This document shows positions 33,410 through 44,589 of a stretch of 64,000 nt of DNA, one piece after another. The position numbers were made by a program, and so were the translations under genes. The notes under the pieces were generated by a model. That model ran no database searches and was not told the DNA's origin. It saw nothing but the letters and a program-made list of their open reading frames with translations. The stretch's first letter is position 1. Each line of letters opens with the position of its first letter. The DNA is taken from the NCBI RefSeq assembly GCF_000283155.1, contig NW_004454239.1:7858606-7922605 (forward strand), written 5' to 3'. The stretch is from Ceratotherium simum simum. Lineage: Eukaryota; Chordata; Mammalia; Perissodactyla; Rhinocerotidae.

Positions 33410-33760
33410 AGAGCGTTTGCACTTCCCTTTCCTCCAGATCTTCCCACGCCTGTGTTTTTGGCGTTCAGGTCTTAGCTCAAACTGTCACCTCCTCAGAGGC
33501 TTCCCTGACCAGGCAAAGCAGCTCCCTGCCTCCACCGCATCACCCTCAACTGCCTCACCCGGCTTTATTACCTTGTGCAGCAGTTCTCCCAACCCGCAGT
33601 CATCTTACTAGGTCACTTGTTTACCCGTTCATGGCTTGTCTCCCCGCCAGGCTGTGCACCCTGTGGGCTGGACTGTGTTCCTCTTGTTCATTCACCTATC
33701 TCAGGTGCTGAGAACGGAGTTGTGCCTTTGTAGAAAAGCAGTAAACATCTGCGGCACAGA
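33410..33760 (+). repeat. L2 LINE 3' fragment
   Basis: 'aggtcttagctcaaactgtcacctcctcagaggcttccctgaccag' followed by 'gggctggactgtgttcctcttgttcattcacctatctcaggtgctgagaac' keeps L2 order up to its 3' end. Confidence 0.8.
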
Positions 33761-33835
33761 TGCAGTTTGTCTTGCCGATAGGGCAGACCCTGGGCACTTC
33801 GGAGAGGGGCTGGCTCCCACCAGTGCAGTGCCTGC

Positions 33836-33861
33836 TGGGCCAGGGCCAGGGCCAGGGCCAA
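33836..33861. repeat. Hexamer tandem repeat (GGGCCA)n
   Basis: About four perfect copies of a GGGCCA-type hexamer. A short minisatellite-like tract of no known role. Confidence 0.9.
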
Positions 33862-34059
33862 GGCAAGAGAGAGCAGGAGGAAGAGCTGACCCCGCTCCCA
33901 GTGCCTCGGTCCAGACCTTCACTCGGCCCAGGGCTCCGGCCTGCAGGGCTGGTGCCAGGAGGCATGAGCTGAGCAGTGGGGACCTGCGCTCCTGGGTGGT
34001 GTAGGCAGAGGCTGCGAGGGGGCCCCAGGGCTGGGGATGTGCCTCTCCCAGCCCAAGTG

Positions 34060-34150
34060 GACCGGGGCCAGGACATGGACTGAGAAGGGAGGAGATGGGG
34101 CAAAGGAGGAGAGAGGAGGGAGAGGCCAAGAGAAAGAGGAGGGTGGATGT
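34060..34150. repeat. Polypurine tract
   Basis: The plus strand is nearly all A and G for most of this interval (ggagatggggcaaaggagga and onward), a composition able to form triplex DNA or to bind GAGA-type factors. Confidence 0.7.
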
Positions 34151-34159
34151 GAAGGGCAA

Positions 34160-35640
34160 GTGAGGGGGCCACCAGCTGTGGCGGTGGAGACCCCGCATCC
34201 CACCACCCCCACTGCTGTTACCCCGTCAGCAAGGACAGACAGTGCTCCCTGGGCATCTGGCAGGAGCCACAGCCCCACACAAGTATTCAGACATTTACAA
34301 ACGCACTGCCAACATTTCATACTGAGAGATTTCACACAAAGATCAGGATTTTCAGCTTCTCTTACATCCGAAGATTTGAGAGGCTGGTCCCTGTCTCCAC
34401 ACAGAGCTGTCCCTTCAGATGGGGCGCATGTTCTCCTGTTCACTGCAGTCCCCCGGTCTTTTCCCTCTTAATCCACTTTACCCATGTACGTACCTCCAGC
34501 TGAATAAGCATCTGAATTGATGCGTCCTGACAGTATAGCCAGGCCTCTACGCCGTACAGAGGAGAAGGGACGAGGCCCCGAGATCCCAGAGGCTGAGTTT
34601 TAACCAGAGAAGTCAGTTGGGACATTGAGACACTGGGAAATGCCATCCCAGTGTACACACTGCCTGTCGCCGGGGGAGTGGAGGGGGAATTGGAGCTGAG
34701 CCTTCAAGGCTGTGTTCTGTGACTGCCTCAGTGCCAGATCCCCCACCTCCCTGGCAAGAGGGGGCTTCTCAGGGAAGGTGGGCCCTGCCTGGGGTGCAAT
34801 GGCTGTGGGAAGGGACCTGGAAGGCCCTGTGAGGGCAGGGCTGTCTTATTCGCAACAGCACCCTGGCATCTAACCCCATGCCTGACACAGAGCAGGTGTC
34901 CAGGAAAAGGAGGCCTTTTCTATGATTCTGGAAAACCAGAGGGAAGATGCACAGCTTGTTGGTCCTGGAGTCAGGAGACCCCCAACTAGCCTCATCTCAC
35001 TCCTGGTCCAGGGCCCACTGGGGCCTCAGTCTCCTCATCTTCCTTCCGAGGCTGACACCCTGTGGGTCTGGGTGGAGCTCTGGGAAATCCCCTGGAGGCA
35101 GCCCGAGTTTGGATCATCCAGTCTTCCACCCCTTCCCAACAGGGACCAGCTGTGGGCGAGAAGACCTGGGCGGAGAGCCGTGCTCCTCCAAATAAGAGGA
35201 AAAACTCGTGACTCAGGGAAAGGCAGAAGTTGAGTCAGCCAAGCCACAGGCTGTGGAAGAAATGAGGTCTCCCTGAGGCTTTTCCTGCTCCTCGGGTAAG
35301 AAGCCCTGTCTGAGGGGAAGCTGGCCTCCCGCCTGCGGGAACCGGCTTTCAGGGAAGCGCAGAGGCAGGGTTTTCAAGTTAGGGCTTTGGGCAACCACCT
35401 CTGCAGAAAATGCCAGATTTTTTATTGGATCATTTCTTAAGTTCTAAGTGCCACACTCTGTGTGCTAAACGCTTCCTTACTGCCTTCGCTGTCCCCAGGC
35501 CGACCTGTCCCTCCCGGGTGGGGGCTTAAGAGAGCGAGACAGACAGCGAAGCAGTTGGGGGGGAGTAGCAAGACTGACACAGATGTTTCAGTGAGAGAGA
35601 GAAAACAAATGGGGCAAAATAGGAACCATGCATGACTCCA
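34160..35640. other. Intergenic flank of PLEKHF1, little recognised
   Basis: A short L2-like end ('catgcctgacacagagcaggtgtccagg') appears near 34876-34905. Otherwise I see no repeat consensus, exon or RNA gene. Confidence 0.4.
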
Positions 35641-35990
35641 GGTCAGGGGTTGGCAAACTTTTTCTGTAAAGGGCCAAATAGTCAACCTTTTGGGCTTTGT
35701 GGGCCAGGATCCCTGTGAAAACTACTCGACTCTGCAGTTGGAGAGGGAGAGCAGCACAGACAGCCAGCCAGCACGCGGGCAAGCTTCCCCGGGGACACCG
35801 CCGTCTCAATGTCACGGCATTTTCATGTGTTATGAAACATCATTCTTCTTTCCGTTTTTTTCAACCACGTAAAACTATAAAAGCCATTCTGAGTTCCCGA
35901 CAGATACGAAACCAGGCTGCGGGCCGGAGCTTACGGCTGTTCACCACGATTTTCTTGCAACGCTTCTGTCAGTTTGAAAATATTCAAAAC
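35641..35990. repeat. hAT-like non-autonomous element, copy 3 (longer)
   Basis: It begins 'ggtcaggggttggcaaactttttctgtaaagggccaaatag', the opposite terminal of the element at 28655, and runs through 'tgtgaaaactactcgactctgcagttg' and 'ttcttctttccgtttttttcaaccacgtaaaa'. It retains internal sequence the short copies lack. Confidence 0.8.
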
Positions 35991-36226
35991 AGAAAGTTGG
36001 GAAAACAAATAAAGAAAAAAGAAAAGGAAACAGGGGTTGTCCTGCTTCTCATGAGCAAATCTTGACCTTGACTCCAAATCGATTCACTTCCCATGGTTCT
36101 CCATGCTGCTTTCTTGATCACTAACACGGCTGAGCCCTGAGGCTCAGAACCACGGCAATGTGGGACACTGGGGAAAGATTTCTGTAAACAGTTACGGAGA
36201 TTAGTTTTAAAGGAGGAAACTCTGAG

Positions 36227-36505
36227 GTCCTTATTTATTTATTTATTTATTATTTATTTTTTGAGGAAGGCTGGCCCTGAGCTAACATCTGTTGCCAATC
36301 TTCCTCTTTTTCTTTTTCTCCCCAAAGCCCCGGTACGCAGTTGTGTATCCTAGGTGTAGGTCCTTCTAGTTCCTCTATGTGGGACGCCACCTCAGCATGG
36401 CCTGATGAGCGGTGAGTAGGTCTGCGCTCAGGATCCAAACCAGCGGACCCCGGGCTGCTGAAGTGACACACGCGAACTTAGCTGCTACGCCACTGGGCTG
36501 GCCCC
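36227..36505 (-). repeat. ERE SINE, copy carrying both tail types
   Basis: A near-perfect 13-bp target-site duplication AGGAAACTCTGAG / AGGAAACCCTGAG flanks it (36214-36226, 36506-36518). It contains both the 'ggccctgagctaacatctgttgccaatcttcctc' module and the 'ccaaagccccggtacgcagttgtgtat..ccttctagttcctctatgtgggac' module that are usually found in different subfamilies here. A TTATT-rich head marks the A-tail. Confidence 0.93.
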
Positions 36506-36979
36506 AGGAAACCCTGAGATGTTTAGAAACTGTGATTTCAAAAGAAAATCTCTCCAGATGTTTGGATTTTGGATTGCTGAAGTTCTGGGTTTGAAATTGA
36601 GAGCTGGTTCACCCTCTGCTGAACCTCAGCCCTGCAGCGATGTCCCCACCCCCGCTGCCCTGCCTCAGCAGTGTCAATATTTATTCCTTTCTCTGTGTGT
36701 GTGCCCGTGTTTGTCATTCCAAGGCTGCGCATCCTTTTCATGTTTGTGGGCATTTTTCTGCCTGTTTCCCATTGTGGGTGTCCACATGAGGCTCTGACCA
36801 GGCCAAACGGGAAAACAAGAATAACGAAAAGAAACACTGCCCTTTGAAAAATGCTTCAGAGGGATGAACTAAATGCTGCAGCTAAATATAATCTTCAGAG
36901 TGGTTCAGACACGCCTAGTTTCTCCAACGGGATAAAGCCAAGAGGCCCCTGACCACACAGATCTGACAAAGTTTCATCT
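36506..36979. other. Intergenic, no feature recognised
   Basis: No recognisable repeat or exon is seen. Confidence 0.35.
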
Positions 36980-37120
36980 GGGTCATTCAATCGTTCAACA
37001 AACAGTTACTGGACACACTTTGCACCACTGCAGGACGGGCAGTGGCTGCAGAGATGAATGAGGCGCTGTCTGTGCCCTTGTGGGGCTCACACTTGAGCAC
37101 GGGCAGACCGGTGAACACAT
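36980..37120 (-). repeat. L2 3' fragment
   Basis: 'tcattcaatcgttcaacaaacagttactggacaca' and 'gcccttgtggggctcacacttgagc' are the antisense L2 3' end. Confidence 0.75.
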
Positions 37121-37189
37121 ATTTACCCATGAGGATCGAGAACCGCTCCCCCGGAGCAGAGGGCACGGGTCTGACCACGTGTTCCTGGA

Positions 37190-37815
37190 GGGAGTATAAA
37201 ACGACTTTGGAAAACCATTTGGTGGTGTCTACCAAAGCTCCACATACCGGTACTGTCCTATGGCCCAGAAATTCTCCTAAGTGTGTCTCCCCGAGAAACG
37301 AGGGCCATGTCTGCCAGATAAAAGCACAAGAGTGATATAAAAACATCATTCATGATAGCTCCAAAACGCACACAACCCCAATATCCACCACAAGTGTGAC
37401 GGGTGATAAACAGTGGCACAGTCGCCGCACTGCCTCCTCCCCGCAGTAAAGAACACTACTCCACAAGAGAACCTACATCTCATACGGATGAATCGCACAG
37501 ACCTCACACCGAGCAGGAGAAGCAGGACACAGAAGAGGATATGCTGTATTGTCTGAAGTTCAAAAAGGCAAAGCTTATCTACCACGGGGAGAGGAGTCAG
37601 AGTAGTGGTGACCTAGGAAGGACGCTGGCATTGATTGGGAAAGGGTAAGAAGGAGCCCTCTGGGGTGCTGAAAATGTTTTATATGATTTTATTTATTTTG
37701 ATCCTGGTGATGATTCTACATGTGTATGCATATGTAACAATTGATAAAAGTGTTCACATAAGATTTGTGCACTGTATTGTATGTATGTTATACCTCAACA
37801 AAATAAAAGTAACTA
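37190..37815 (+). repeat. L1 3' fragment
   Basis: 'ggaaaaccatttggtggtgtctaccaaagc', 'acaaccccaatatccacc..agtgtgacgggtgataaac' and the end 'ttgtgcactgtattgtatgtatgttatacctcaacaaaataaaa' follow L1 3' order. The frame is broken throughout. Confidence 0.85.
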
Positions 37816-38089
37816 AAAAAATCTGAGCCTGGGAGTGGAGAAGGCATGCACATCCCAGTTCCCCACAGTCTCCACTCCTCCCTCTCGGCTACCCTCTGAA
37901 GGCTAAGTTTGTGGCTCCTGCAGGAGGCACCTTCGACTGGTGTTTCTGGGGTGCCTCTCGCAGCGTACCCCTGGAGTCCGGGAGGGGCAGGCAGCCAGGG
38001 ACGGAGGAGAGCAGACGACGTTACTGGGATTTTCTCCCACACACTGGGCCCAGCCCCTTACTGTGGAGGCAGCCATGAAAATGCATGTG

Positions 38090-39358
38090 ATATTGTGATC
38101 TCTAATAAATACATATTTGTTTTTGTCTCCCATTCCTGGCACAGAGCTCCTAAAACCCTTGAAATGTCTGAAGTGACGAGAGCCATAAAGGTGTCTTGTT
38201 ATGTGAATGAGGTAACTTCTGGGAAGCACCTAAGGATGGGGCCCTGTTGCCAAGACAACTGTGGACAGATTTTTGGTCTGGTCTAACAGGCAAATCCAGC
38301 AAGCAAACTGCATAGGCTTTAAGTCAGTACAATAAAATCCCTCCTGTTCTGTGAAGCAGCCGTGCAGGCCATCTTCAGCCTGTGTCAAATGACCTTGCAG
38401 CCCCACACCTCACGACTGAAGAGGTCAGCTGGACAGATGCACAACAGGAAAGATAAAGGGTATCTCACTCTCACATGCCCAGCTGCATTTCTTAGAGATG
38501 GAGGGACTGATTAACGACCCTGGTCCTTGCCTCCCTCCATGCATAGATAACGTCAGCATCTCTGAACTTGTTTGATATCCAACAAGGAATTCTTCCTTAT
38601 GTTACCTTCAATGTAGAGTCTGCAATGTAGAACGCCGCACTTAGGCTCACAGCCTCGCAGCCGCTCCAGCAGAGCGTCTGCTGGACTGTTTCCCGGGGTT
38701 CCAACTCCTCACGCTGATTATTGAATAAACTTCCTCCTTAATATTACCTAGACTCTTGATTTCAGTTGACAGAACCAACCCTGTCATTAGGGGGTTGGAA
38801 CTTTCATCCCATCCCCCTGACCTCTGGTGGGGGAGAGGTGCTGGAGGTTGAATCAATCGCCAATGGCCAAGGAGTTAATCAATCATGCCTCTGTAATGAA
38901 GCCCCCATAAAAATGCAGAATGATGGGTTGGGAGAGCTTGCGGGTTCGTGAACATGTGGAGTTTTGGGGAGAGTGATGTGCTCGCTTGGGGAGGGTGTGG
39001 AAGCTCTGCGTCCTCTCCCCATCCCTTGCCCTATGCATCCTTTCCATCTGGCTGTTCCTGAGTTATATCTTTTTACAATAAACTTGTAATCTAGTAAGTA
39101 AAATGTTTCTCTGAGTTCTGTGAGCCCCTCTAGCAAATTAATCGAACCTAAGGAGGGGGTCATGGGAAACTCTGATTTGTAGTCAGTCAGACAGAAGCAC
39201 AGGTGACAACCTGGACTTGTGACTTGCGTCTAAAGAGAGGGGCAGTCTTGTAGGACTGAGTCCTTAAGCTGTGGGATCTGACGCTATAGTGTAGAAGGTG
39301 TCAGAATTGAGTTGAATTGTAGGACACTCAGCTGGTGTCTGAGAATTGCTTAATGGTG
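38090..39358 (+). repeat. Nested LTR cluster (MER21-like LTR with a second LTR inside)
   Basis: The outer element opens 'cctggcacagagctcctaaaacccttgaaatgtc' (from about 38132) and resumes near 38777 with 'caatcgccaatggccaaggagttaatcaatcatgcctctgtaatgaag'. It then has an AATAAA at 39077-39082 and ends 'gtgtctgagaattgcttaatggtgtgggg'. Between them is material ending 'ttgaataaacttcctcc..ctcttgatttcagttgaca' (AATAAA at 38724-38729), which looks like the 3' end of a different LTR inserted into the first. No gag, pol or env remnant was recognised. Inner boundaries are uncertain. Confidence 0.65.
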
Positions 39359-39594
39359 TGGGGAAAAAAAAAAAAACCACACATTGGAATCAGGTGCAGG
39401 GTATTAATGCAGCGCTCAACCTCCTGCTGCAGGGATCATGGTTGACTGAGCCCCAGAAGCTGCTGCTCTGGACCACTCCTTTCACGCTCAAGGCCCCACT
39501 TCCCCCAGGCTGCTCCCAGACCGTGTCTGAGCATGCAGGGGTGCTAATACTGGTCCATTCCAGGGAGATGTGGCATCATGGCAATGTCTTAGTC

Positions 39595-39938
39595 AGTTTG
39601 GCCTACTATAACAAATTATCACAGACTGGGGAGCTTAAACAATAAAAATTTATTCCTGACAGTTCCAGAGGCTGGAAGTCTGAAATCAGGGTGCCAGCAT
39701 GGTTGGGTTCTGGTGAGAGCCCTCTTCTGGGGGGCAGATGGCTGTCTTTTCCTTGTGTCCTCACATAGGAGAGATAGCTAGCTAATGCTCTGGCCTCTTC
39801 TTAGAAGGGCCCTAATCCCATTCAGGAGGGATCCATCCTCATGACCTAAGTATTTCCCAAAGGACCTCCTCCACCTACCATCACACTGGTGAGTAGGTTT
39901 CTACGTGACTGTTAGAGGGACACACTCCATCCGTGACA
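39595..39938 (-). repeat. MLT1 LTR (ERVL-MaLR), solitary, minus strand
   Basis: It is bounded by TGTCTTAGTCAG and CCGTGACA. The antisense landmarks 'gttccagaggctggaagtctgaaatcagggtgccagcatgg' and 'ccttgtgtcctcacat' are all in place. It is nearly complete at 344 bases and opposite in orientation to the MLT1 at 12325. Confidence 0.92.
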
Positions 39939-40358
39939 GGCAGTCTCGGCTCAAGGATTCCCCATTGGCCTGGCCGATGTTTTCTTGAAACTGCACTGCA
40001 GTTTGAGACTCCTTCTCCCTCTCTTTCCAGGTCGCAGACTGGCATAGTAGTCTGCAGGCTTCCCCACCCTTCTTGGGGGCCTCTTCTTTGTCCTTCACAG
40101 GTCTTCCCTACAGTGCATCTCCTGCATGTCTGCTGCTGTCTGGGTGTCGGCTCATCGGGAGACCCTGACTAAGCACAGATGTACCAGTGGTACTCTTCTC
40201 CCACCACTCAAGACCCCAGTCTCCAGACACATTTAAAGTCTCTGGATGTCCCGCCTCTGCTCTTCCCTCCTTTACTTCCTGTCCCCAAATCCTCATCTCT
40301 CTCCTCCTGGCCAGAGGAGGGGACGGAAGGGCTCTAATTCACCCTCTCTTCGCGTCTC
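39939..40358. other. Unique intergenic sequence
   Basis: No repeat or exon recognised. This is pre-insertion DNA immediately left of the L1. Confidence 0.35.
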
Positions 40359-40372
40359 TGGGAAGTTTTCTT

Positions 40373-42313
40373 TTTTAATTTGTAATAAATTCATAATTTT
40401 TAATTTTGTTTTTTTAATGAGCTATGATTGACATATAACATTATATTAATTTCAGGTGTCCAACATAATGATGTGATATTTGTATATATTGTGATATGAG
40501 CACCACAATAAATATAGTTAACATCCCTCACCACGCATAGTTACAAATTGTTTTTCTTGTGATGAGAACTTTTTTTTTTTTGTGAGGAAGATCAGCCCTG
40601 AGCTAACATCTGCCAATCCTCCTCTTTTTGCTGAGGAAGACTGGCCCTGAGCTAACATCCATGCCCATCTTCTTCCACTTTATATGGGACGCCGCCACAG
40701 CATGGCCTGACAAGCAGTGTGTCGGTGTGCACCCGGGATCTGAACCGGCAAACCCCGGGCCGCCTCAGCGGAGCGCGCGCACTTAACCACTTGCGCCACC
40801 GGGCCGGCCCCGTGATGAGAACTTTTAAGATTTATACTCTTAGCAATTTTCAAATATACAATACAGTATTATTAATATAGTCACCATGCTGTACATTACA
40901 TCCCCATGACTTCTTATTTTATAACTGAAGTTTGTACCTTTTGACCCCCTTCACCCATTTCACCCACGCCCCATCCCCTGCCTCTTTCTGGCAACCAGCA
41001 ATCTATTCTCCGTATCTTTGGGTTTGATGTGTGTGTGTGTGGTTTTTTTTTAGATCCCACATGTAAGAGAGATCATACACTATTTGTCTTTCTCTGTCTG
41101 ACTTATTTCACTTAGCATAATGCCCTCTAGGTTCATCCATGTTGTTGCAAATGGCAGGATTTCCTTCTTTTTTATAACTAAATTATATTCCATTCTCTCT
41201 TTCTATATATATACCACATCTTCTTTATCCATTCATCCATTGATGGAACTTCGATTGTTTCCACGTCTTGGCTATTGTAAATAATGCTGCTGTAAACACA
41301 GGGGTGCATATATCTTTTTGAGTTAGTGTTTTGGTTCCTTTGGATAAATACCCAGAAGTGGAATTGCTGGATCATATGGTAGTTCTATTTTTAATTTTTT
41401 GAGGAACTTCCATACTGTTTTTCATAGTGGCTGCACCAACTTACATTCCCACCAACAGTGCATAAGGATTTCCTTTTCTCCACGTCCTCACCAACACTTG
41501 TTATTTCTTGTCAAATTTTTGATAATAGCTATTCTGAAAGTTGTGAGGTGATATCTCATTGTGGTTTTGATTTGCATTTTCCTGATGATTAGTGATGTTG
41601 AGTATCTTTTCATGTACCTGTTGACCATTTGTATGTCATCTTTGAAAAAAGAAGGATCTATTCAGATCCTCTGCCCATTTTTAAATCAGGTTGTTCTTTT
41701 GCTATTGAGTTGTATGAGTTCTTTGTATTTTTTGGATATGAACCCTTATCAGATATATGATTTGCAAATATTTTCTCCCATTTGGTAGGTTGCCTTTTCA
41801 TTTTGTTGATGGTTTCCTGTGCTGTGCAGAAGCTTTTTTAGTTTGAGGTAGTCCCACTTGTTTATTTTTGCTTTTGTTGTCAAATCCAAAAAAATCATTG
41901 GCAAGACCTATGTCAAACAGCTTACTGACTATGTTTTCTTCTAGGAATATTATGATTTCAGGTCTTACATTCAAGTCTTTAATTCATTTTGAGTTAATTT
42001 TTTGGTATGGTGTAAGATAGTGGTCCACTTTCATTCTTTTGCATGTGGCTGTCCAGTTTTCCCAAGACCATTTATTGAAGAGACTGCCCTTTCCCCATTG
42101 TATATTCTTGGCTCCTTGGTTGTAAATTAATTGACCATATATGCATGGGTTTATTTCTTCACTCTCGATTCTATTCCATTGGTCTATGTGTCTGTTTTTA
42201 TGCCAACATCATCCTGTTTTTATTACTATAGCTTTGTAATAGAGTTTGAAATCAGGAAGTGTGATGCCTCTAGCTTTGTTCTTTCTCAAGATTGCTTTGG
42301 GTATTGGGAAGTG
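40373..42313 (-). repeat. L1 3' portion, minus strand, with TSD and two EREs
   Basis: Antisense L1 3' UTR ('gagctatgattgacatataacattatattaatttcagg') leads into antisense ORF2 end ('ccagcaatctattctccg..', 'cccagaagtggaattgctggatcatatggtag', 'agaagctttttagtttgaggtagtccc' type phrases). TGGGAAGTTTTCTT occurs at 40359-40372 and again at 42496-42509, just past the ERE at its 5' end. This looks like the L1's target-site duplication. It is 5'-truncated, and the coding frames carry stops. Confidence 0.88.
40573..40811 (-). repeat. ERE SINE in L1, with 14-bp TSD
   Basis: The duplication GTGATGAGAACTTT is perfect at 40559-40572 and 40812-40825. It has a long-tail structure and ends 'cttaaccacttgcgccaccgggccggcccc'. 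A complete and probably young copy. Confidence 0.97.
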
Positions 42314-42487
42314 TTCTTTCTTCTTTGCTGAGGAAGATTGGCCCTGGGCTAACATCCGTGCCCATCTTCCTCCCACAGCACGGCTTGATGACTAGTGTGT
42401 ATGACCACGCCCAGGATCCGACCCTGTGAACCCTGGGCCCCCAGAGCGGAGCACACAAACTTAACCACTACACCACCAGGCTGGTCC
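42314..42487 (-). repeat. ERE SINE at the L1 5' junction (shortened)
   Basis: It contains 'gctgaggaagattggccctgggctaacatccgtgcccatcttcctcc' and ends 'cttaaccactacaccaccaggctggtccc'. It lacks the outer tail module and about 18 bases of the middle ('actttatatgggacgccg'). It sits between the L1's truncated 5' end and the L1's right-hand target duplication. Confidence 0.88.
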
Positions 42488-42634
42488 CTGCCTGTTGGGA
42501 AGTTTTCTTGAGACAGAAAAATCATCATCTCTTTCGTGATGCACTCTATTCCTGTTTCTTAAGGGAAACTCCAGCAGCATCTCCCTCAATAGCCCATCAA
42601 ACCTCCCTGCGTAGACTCCTTGGAGAGGAGGAGG

Positions 42635-43870
42635 AAGGACACTGTTATCAACAAATGGTGCTGGAATAACTAGACGTCCATAGGCAAAAAAAGAACCTGG
42701 ACCTATGTCTCAAATCTTATGCAAAATGAACTCCTAATGGATATTAGACCTACATGTAAAACATCAAACCCTAAAACTTTTAGAAGAAAACACTGAAGAA
42801 AATCTTTGTGAGCTTGGGTTAAGCAAAGAGTTCTTAGATAGACACCAAAAGCATGATCCATAAAGAAAAAATTAAAAATTGGACTTCATCAAAATTAAAC
42901 TTTTGCCCTGTGAAAAACACTTTTAAAATAAAAACAAAAGCCACAGACTAGGGGTAAATATTTGCAAATCACATATGTGACAAAGGGATATATATCCAGA
43001 ATATATAAATAACTTTCAAAACTTAACAAAATGGAAACAAACAGCTCAATTTAAAAACGGTCAAAACTTGCCAATAGACGCTTTACCAAAGAAGATATAT
43101 GGGTGGCAAATAAACACAGGAAAAACGCTCAACATCATCAGATATGAGGGAAATGCAAACTAAAACCACAACAAGATACCACTACATACCTATCTAAATG
43201 GCTATAAAACCAAAGCAGAACAAAAAATGGTAATGCCAGGTGCTGGGGAGGACGCAGGGCAGCTGGAACTTTCATACGTTGCTACTAGGAACGCAAAACG
43301 GTGCAACCACTTGAGAAATAGTTGACAATGTCTTAAGAAGTTAAATATACCCTCACCATGTGACCCAGCAATCTCGCTCCTAGATATTTACTCAAGAGAT
43401 ATAATGACGCTTGTTCACACAAAACCCGTTAACAAATGCTTATAACAGCTTAATTCACAAAAACCAAAAATTGGAAACAGCCCAAATGTCCTTCAGATGA
43501 ATGGATGAACAAAGTATAGTATATCTGTACAAGGAAATGAAAAGGAACTCAGGCATAATAAGAATCAAACTTCTATAGATCCAGCAACAAGGATGGATTG
43601 CAAGTGCATTACGCTACAAGAAAATCCCAGACTCAAAAGCTACATGCTGACATTCTGAAAACGCAGAATTCTAAGGATGGAGAACAGACAGCATTGCTTC
43701 TGGTTAGGGGTAAGGTGACTGCAAAGGAGCAGCATGAGGGTGACTTTTGGAATGATGAAAGCACTTTTGTATTCTGAATGTGGCAGTGGTGACACTGTAT
43801 ACATCTGCCAAAACACTTAGAACTGTACACTAAAAGAATGAATGTACTATAAATTAAAAATGAAAACAAA
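42635..43870 (+). repeat. L1 3' portion, plus strand
   Basis: 'caacaaatggtgctggaataactagac', 'ttagaagaaaacactgaagaaaatctttgtgagcttgg', 'caatagacgctttaccaaagaagatat', 'tggaaacagcccaaatgtccttcagatgaatgg' are ordered ORF2 and 3' landmarks. It ends 'gaactgtacactaaaagaatgaatgtactataaattaaaa'. The coding frame is broken. It lies head to head with the minus-strand L1 at 40373. Confidence 0.9.
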
Positions 43871-43879
43871 TATTAGTAA

Positions 43880-44589
43880 AATAAGTAATTACATAATTTG
43901 TAATTTAAAGTCTCATAGCACATACAGCATTTCCTGTATCTGCTCTTTACATGGTTGCCAACTAACTGGAATGTGTATGTGTGTGTGTGTTTTCCTTTCA
44001 AAAGTTCAGTGTTGGATTTTCTAAAGAAATAGCAAAGTCTGGGAGCTGGGGTTTGGTGGCCATCTAGGCCTCAAAGAAAATCACACTGGAAAAGTTCCAA
44101 GTGACCTATTGTTAGGAGAGGAGAAAAGAAAAGCAAGCACAATTTTCCATTGTAAGAACTCTCTCCCAGGGTGTAAAGGTCCTTCTGACCTTCTCCTGGG
44201 GATTCTTAGCTATTTCCTGTTCTGAAGGCCAGGGCTCAGAACTTCCCCTCCCTTTTCCAAAGCCACAGGTGGGAATTTCCCAAGCCGGAGTCAGAGTTTC
44301 CCTCCCTCAAACCTTAACAAGCAGAGCTCTGAATAAGTAAAAATCCACCGGCAAGATCAAAGACATACAATAACAACAATAAAATGCAAAACCCTCCCAT
44401 ACCTAGTGAAATAAAATAAAACTAGAAAAAACAAACAAAACAAAAATTAACAATCTAGGCATAGAAATGGCGTTACAAAGGCCAGGGCAAAATATCACGC
44501 AAAAAATTTTTCTGAAGGGATGACTAAATTAAGAGAAAGGAGATTTCAGAAATGAGCCTAGTTCTTAAGGCTGCCCTGACCCTTCACCT
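43880..44589. other. AT-rich intergenic
   Basis: It has a short GT run at 43974-43990 and an A/AAAC-rich patch at 44360-44450. Nothing else is recognised. Confidence 0.4.
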
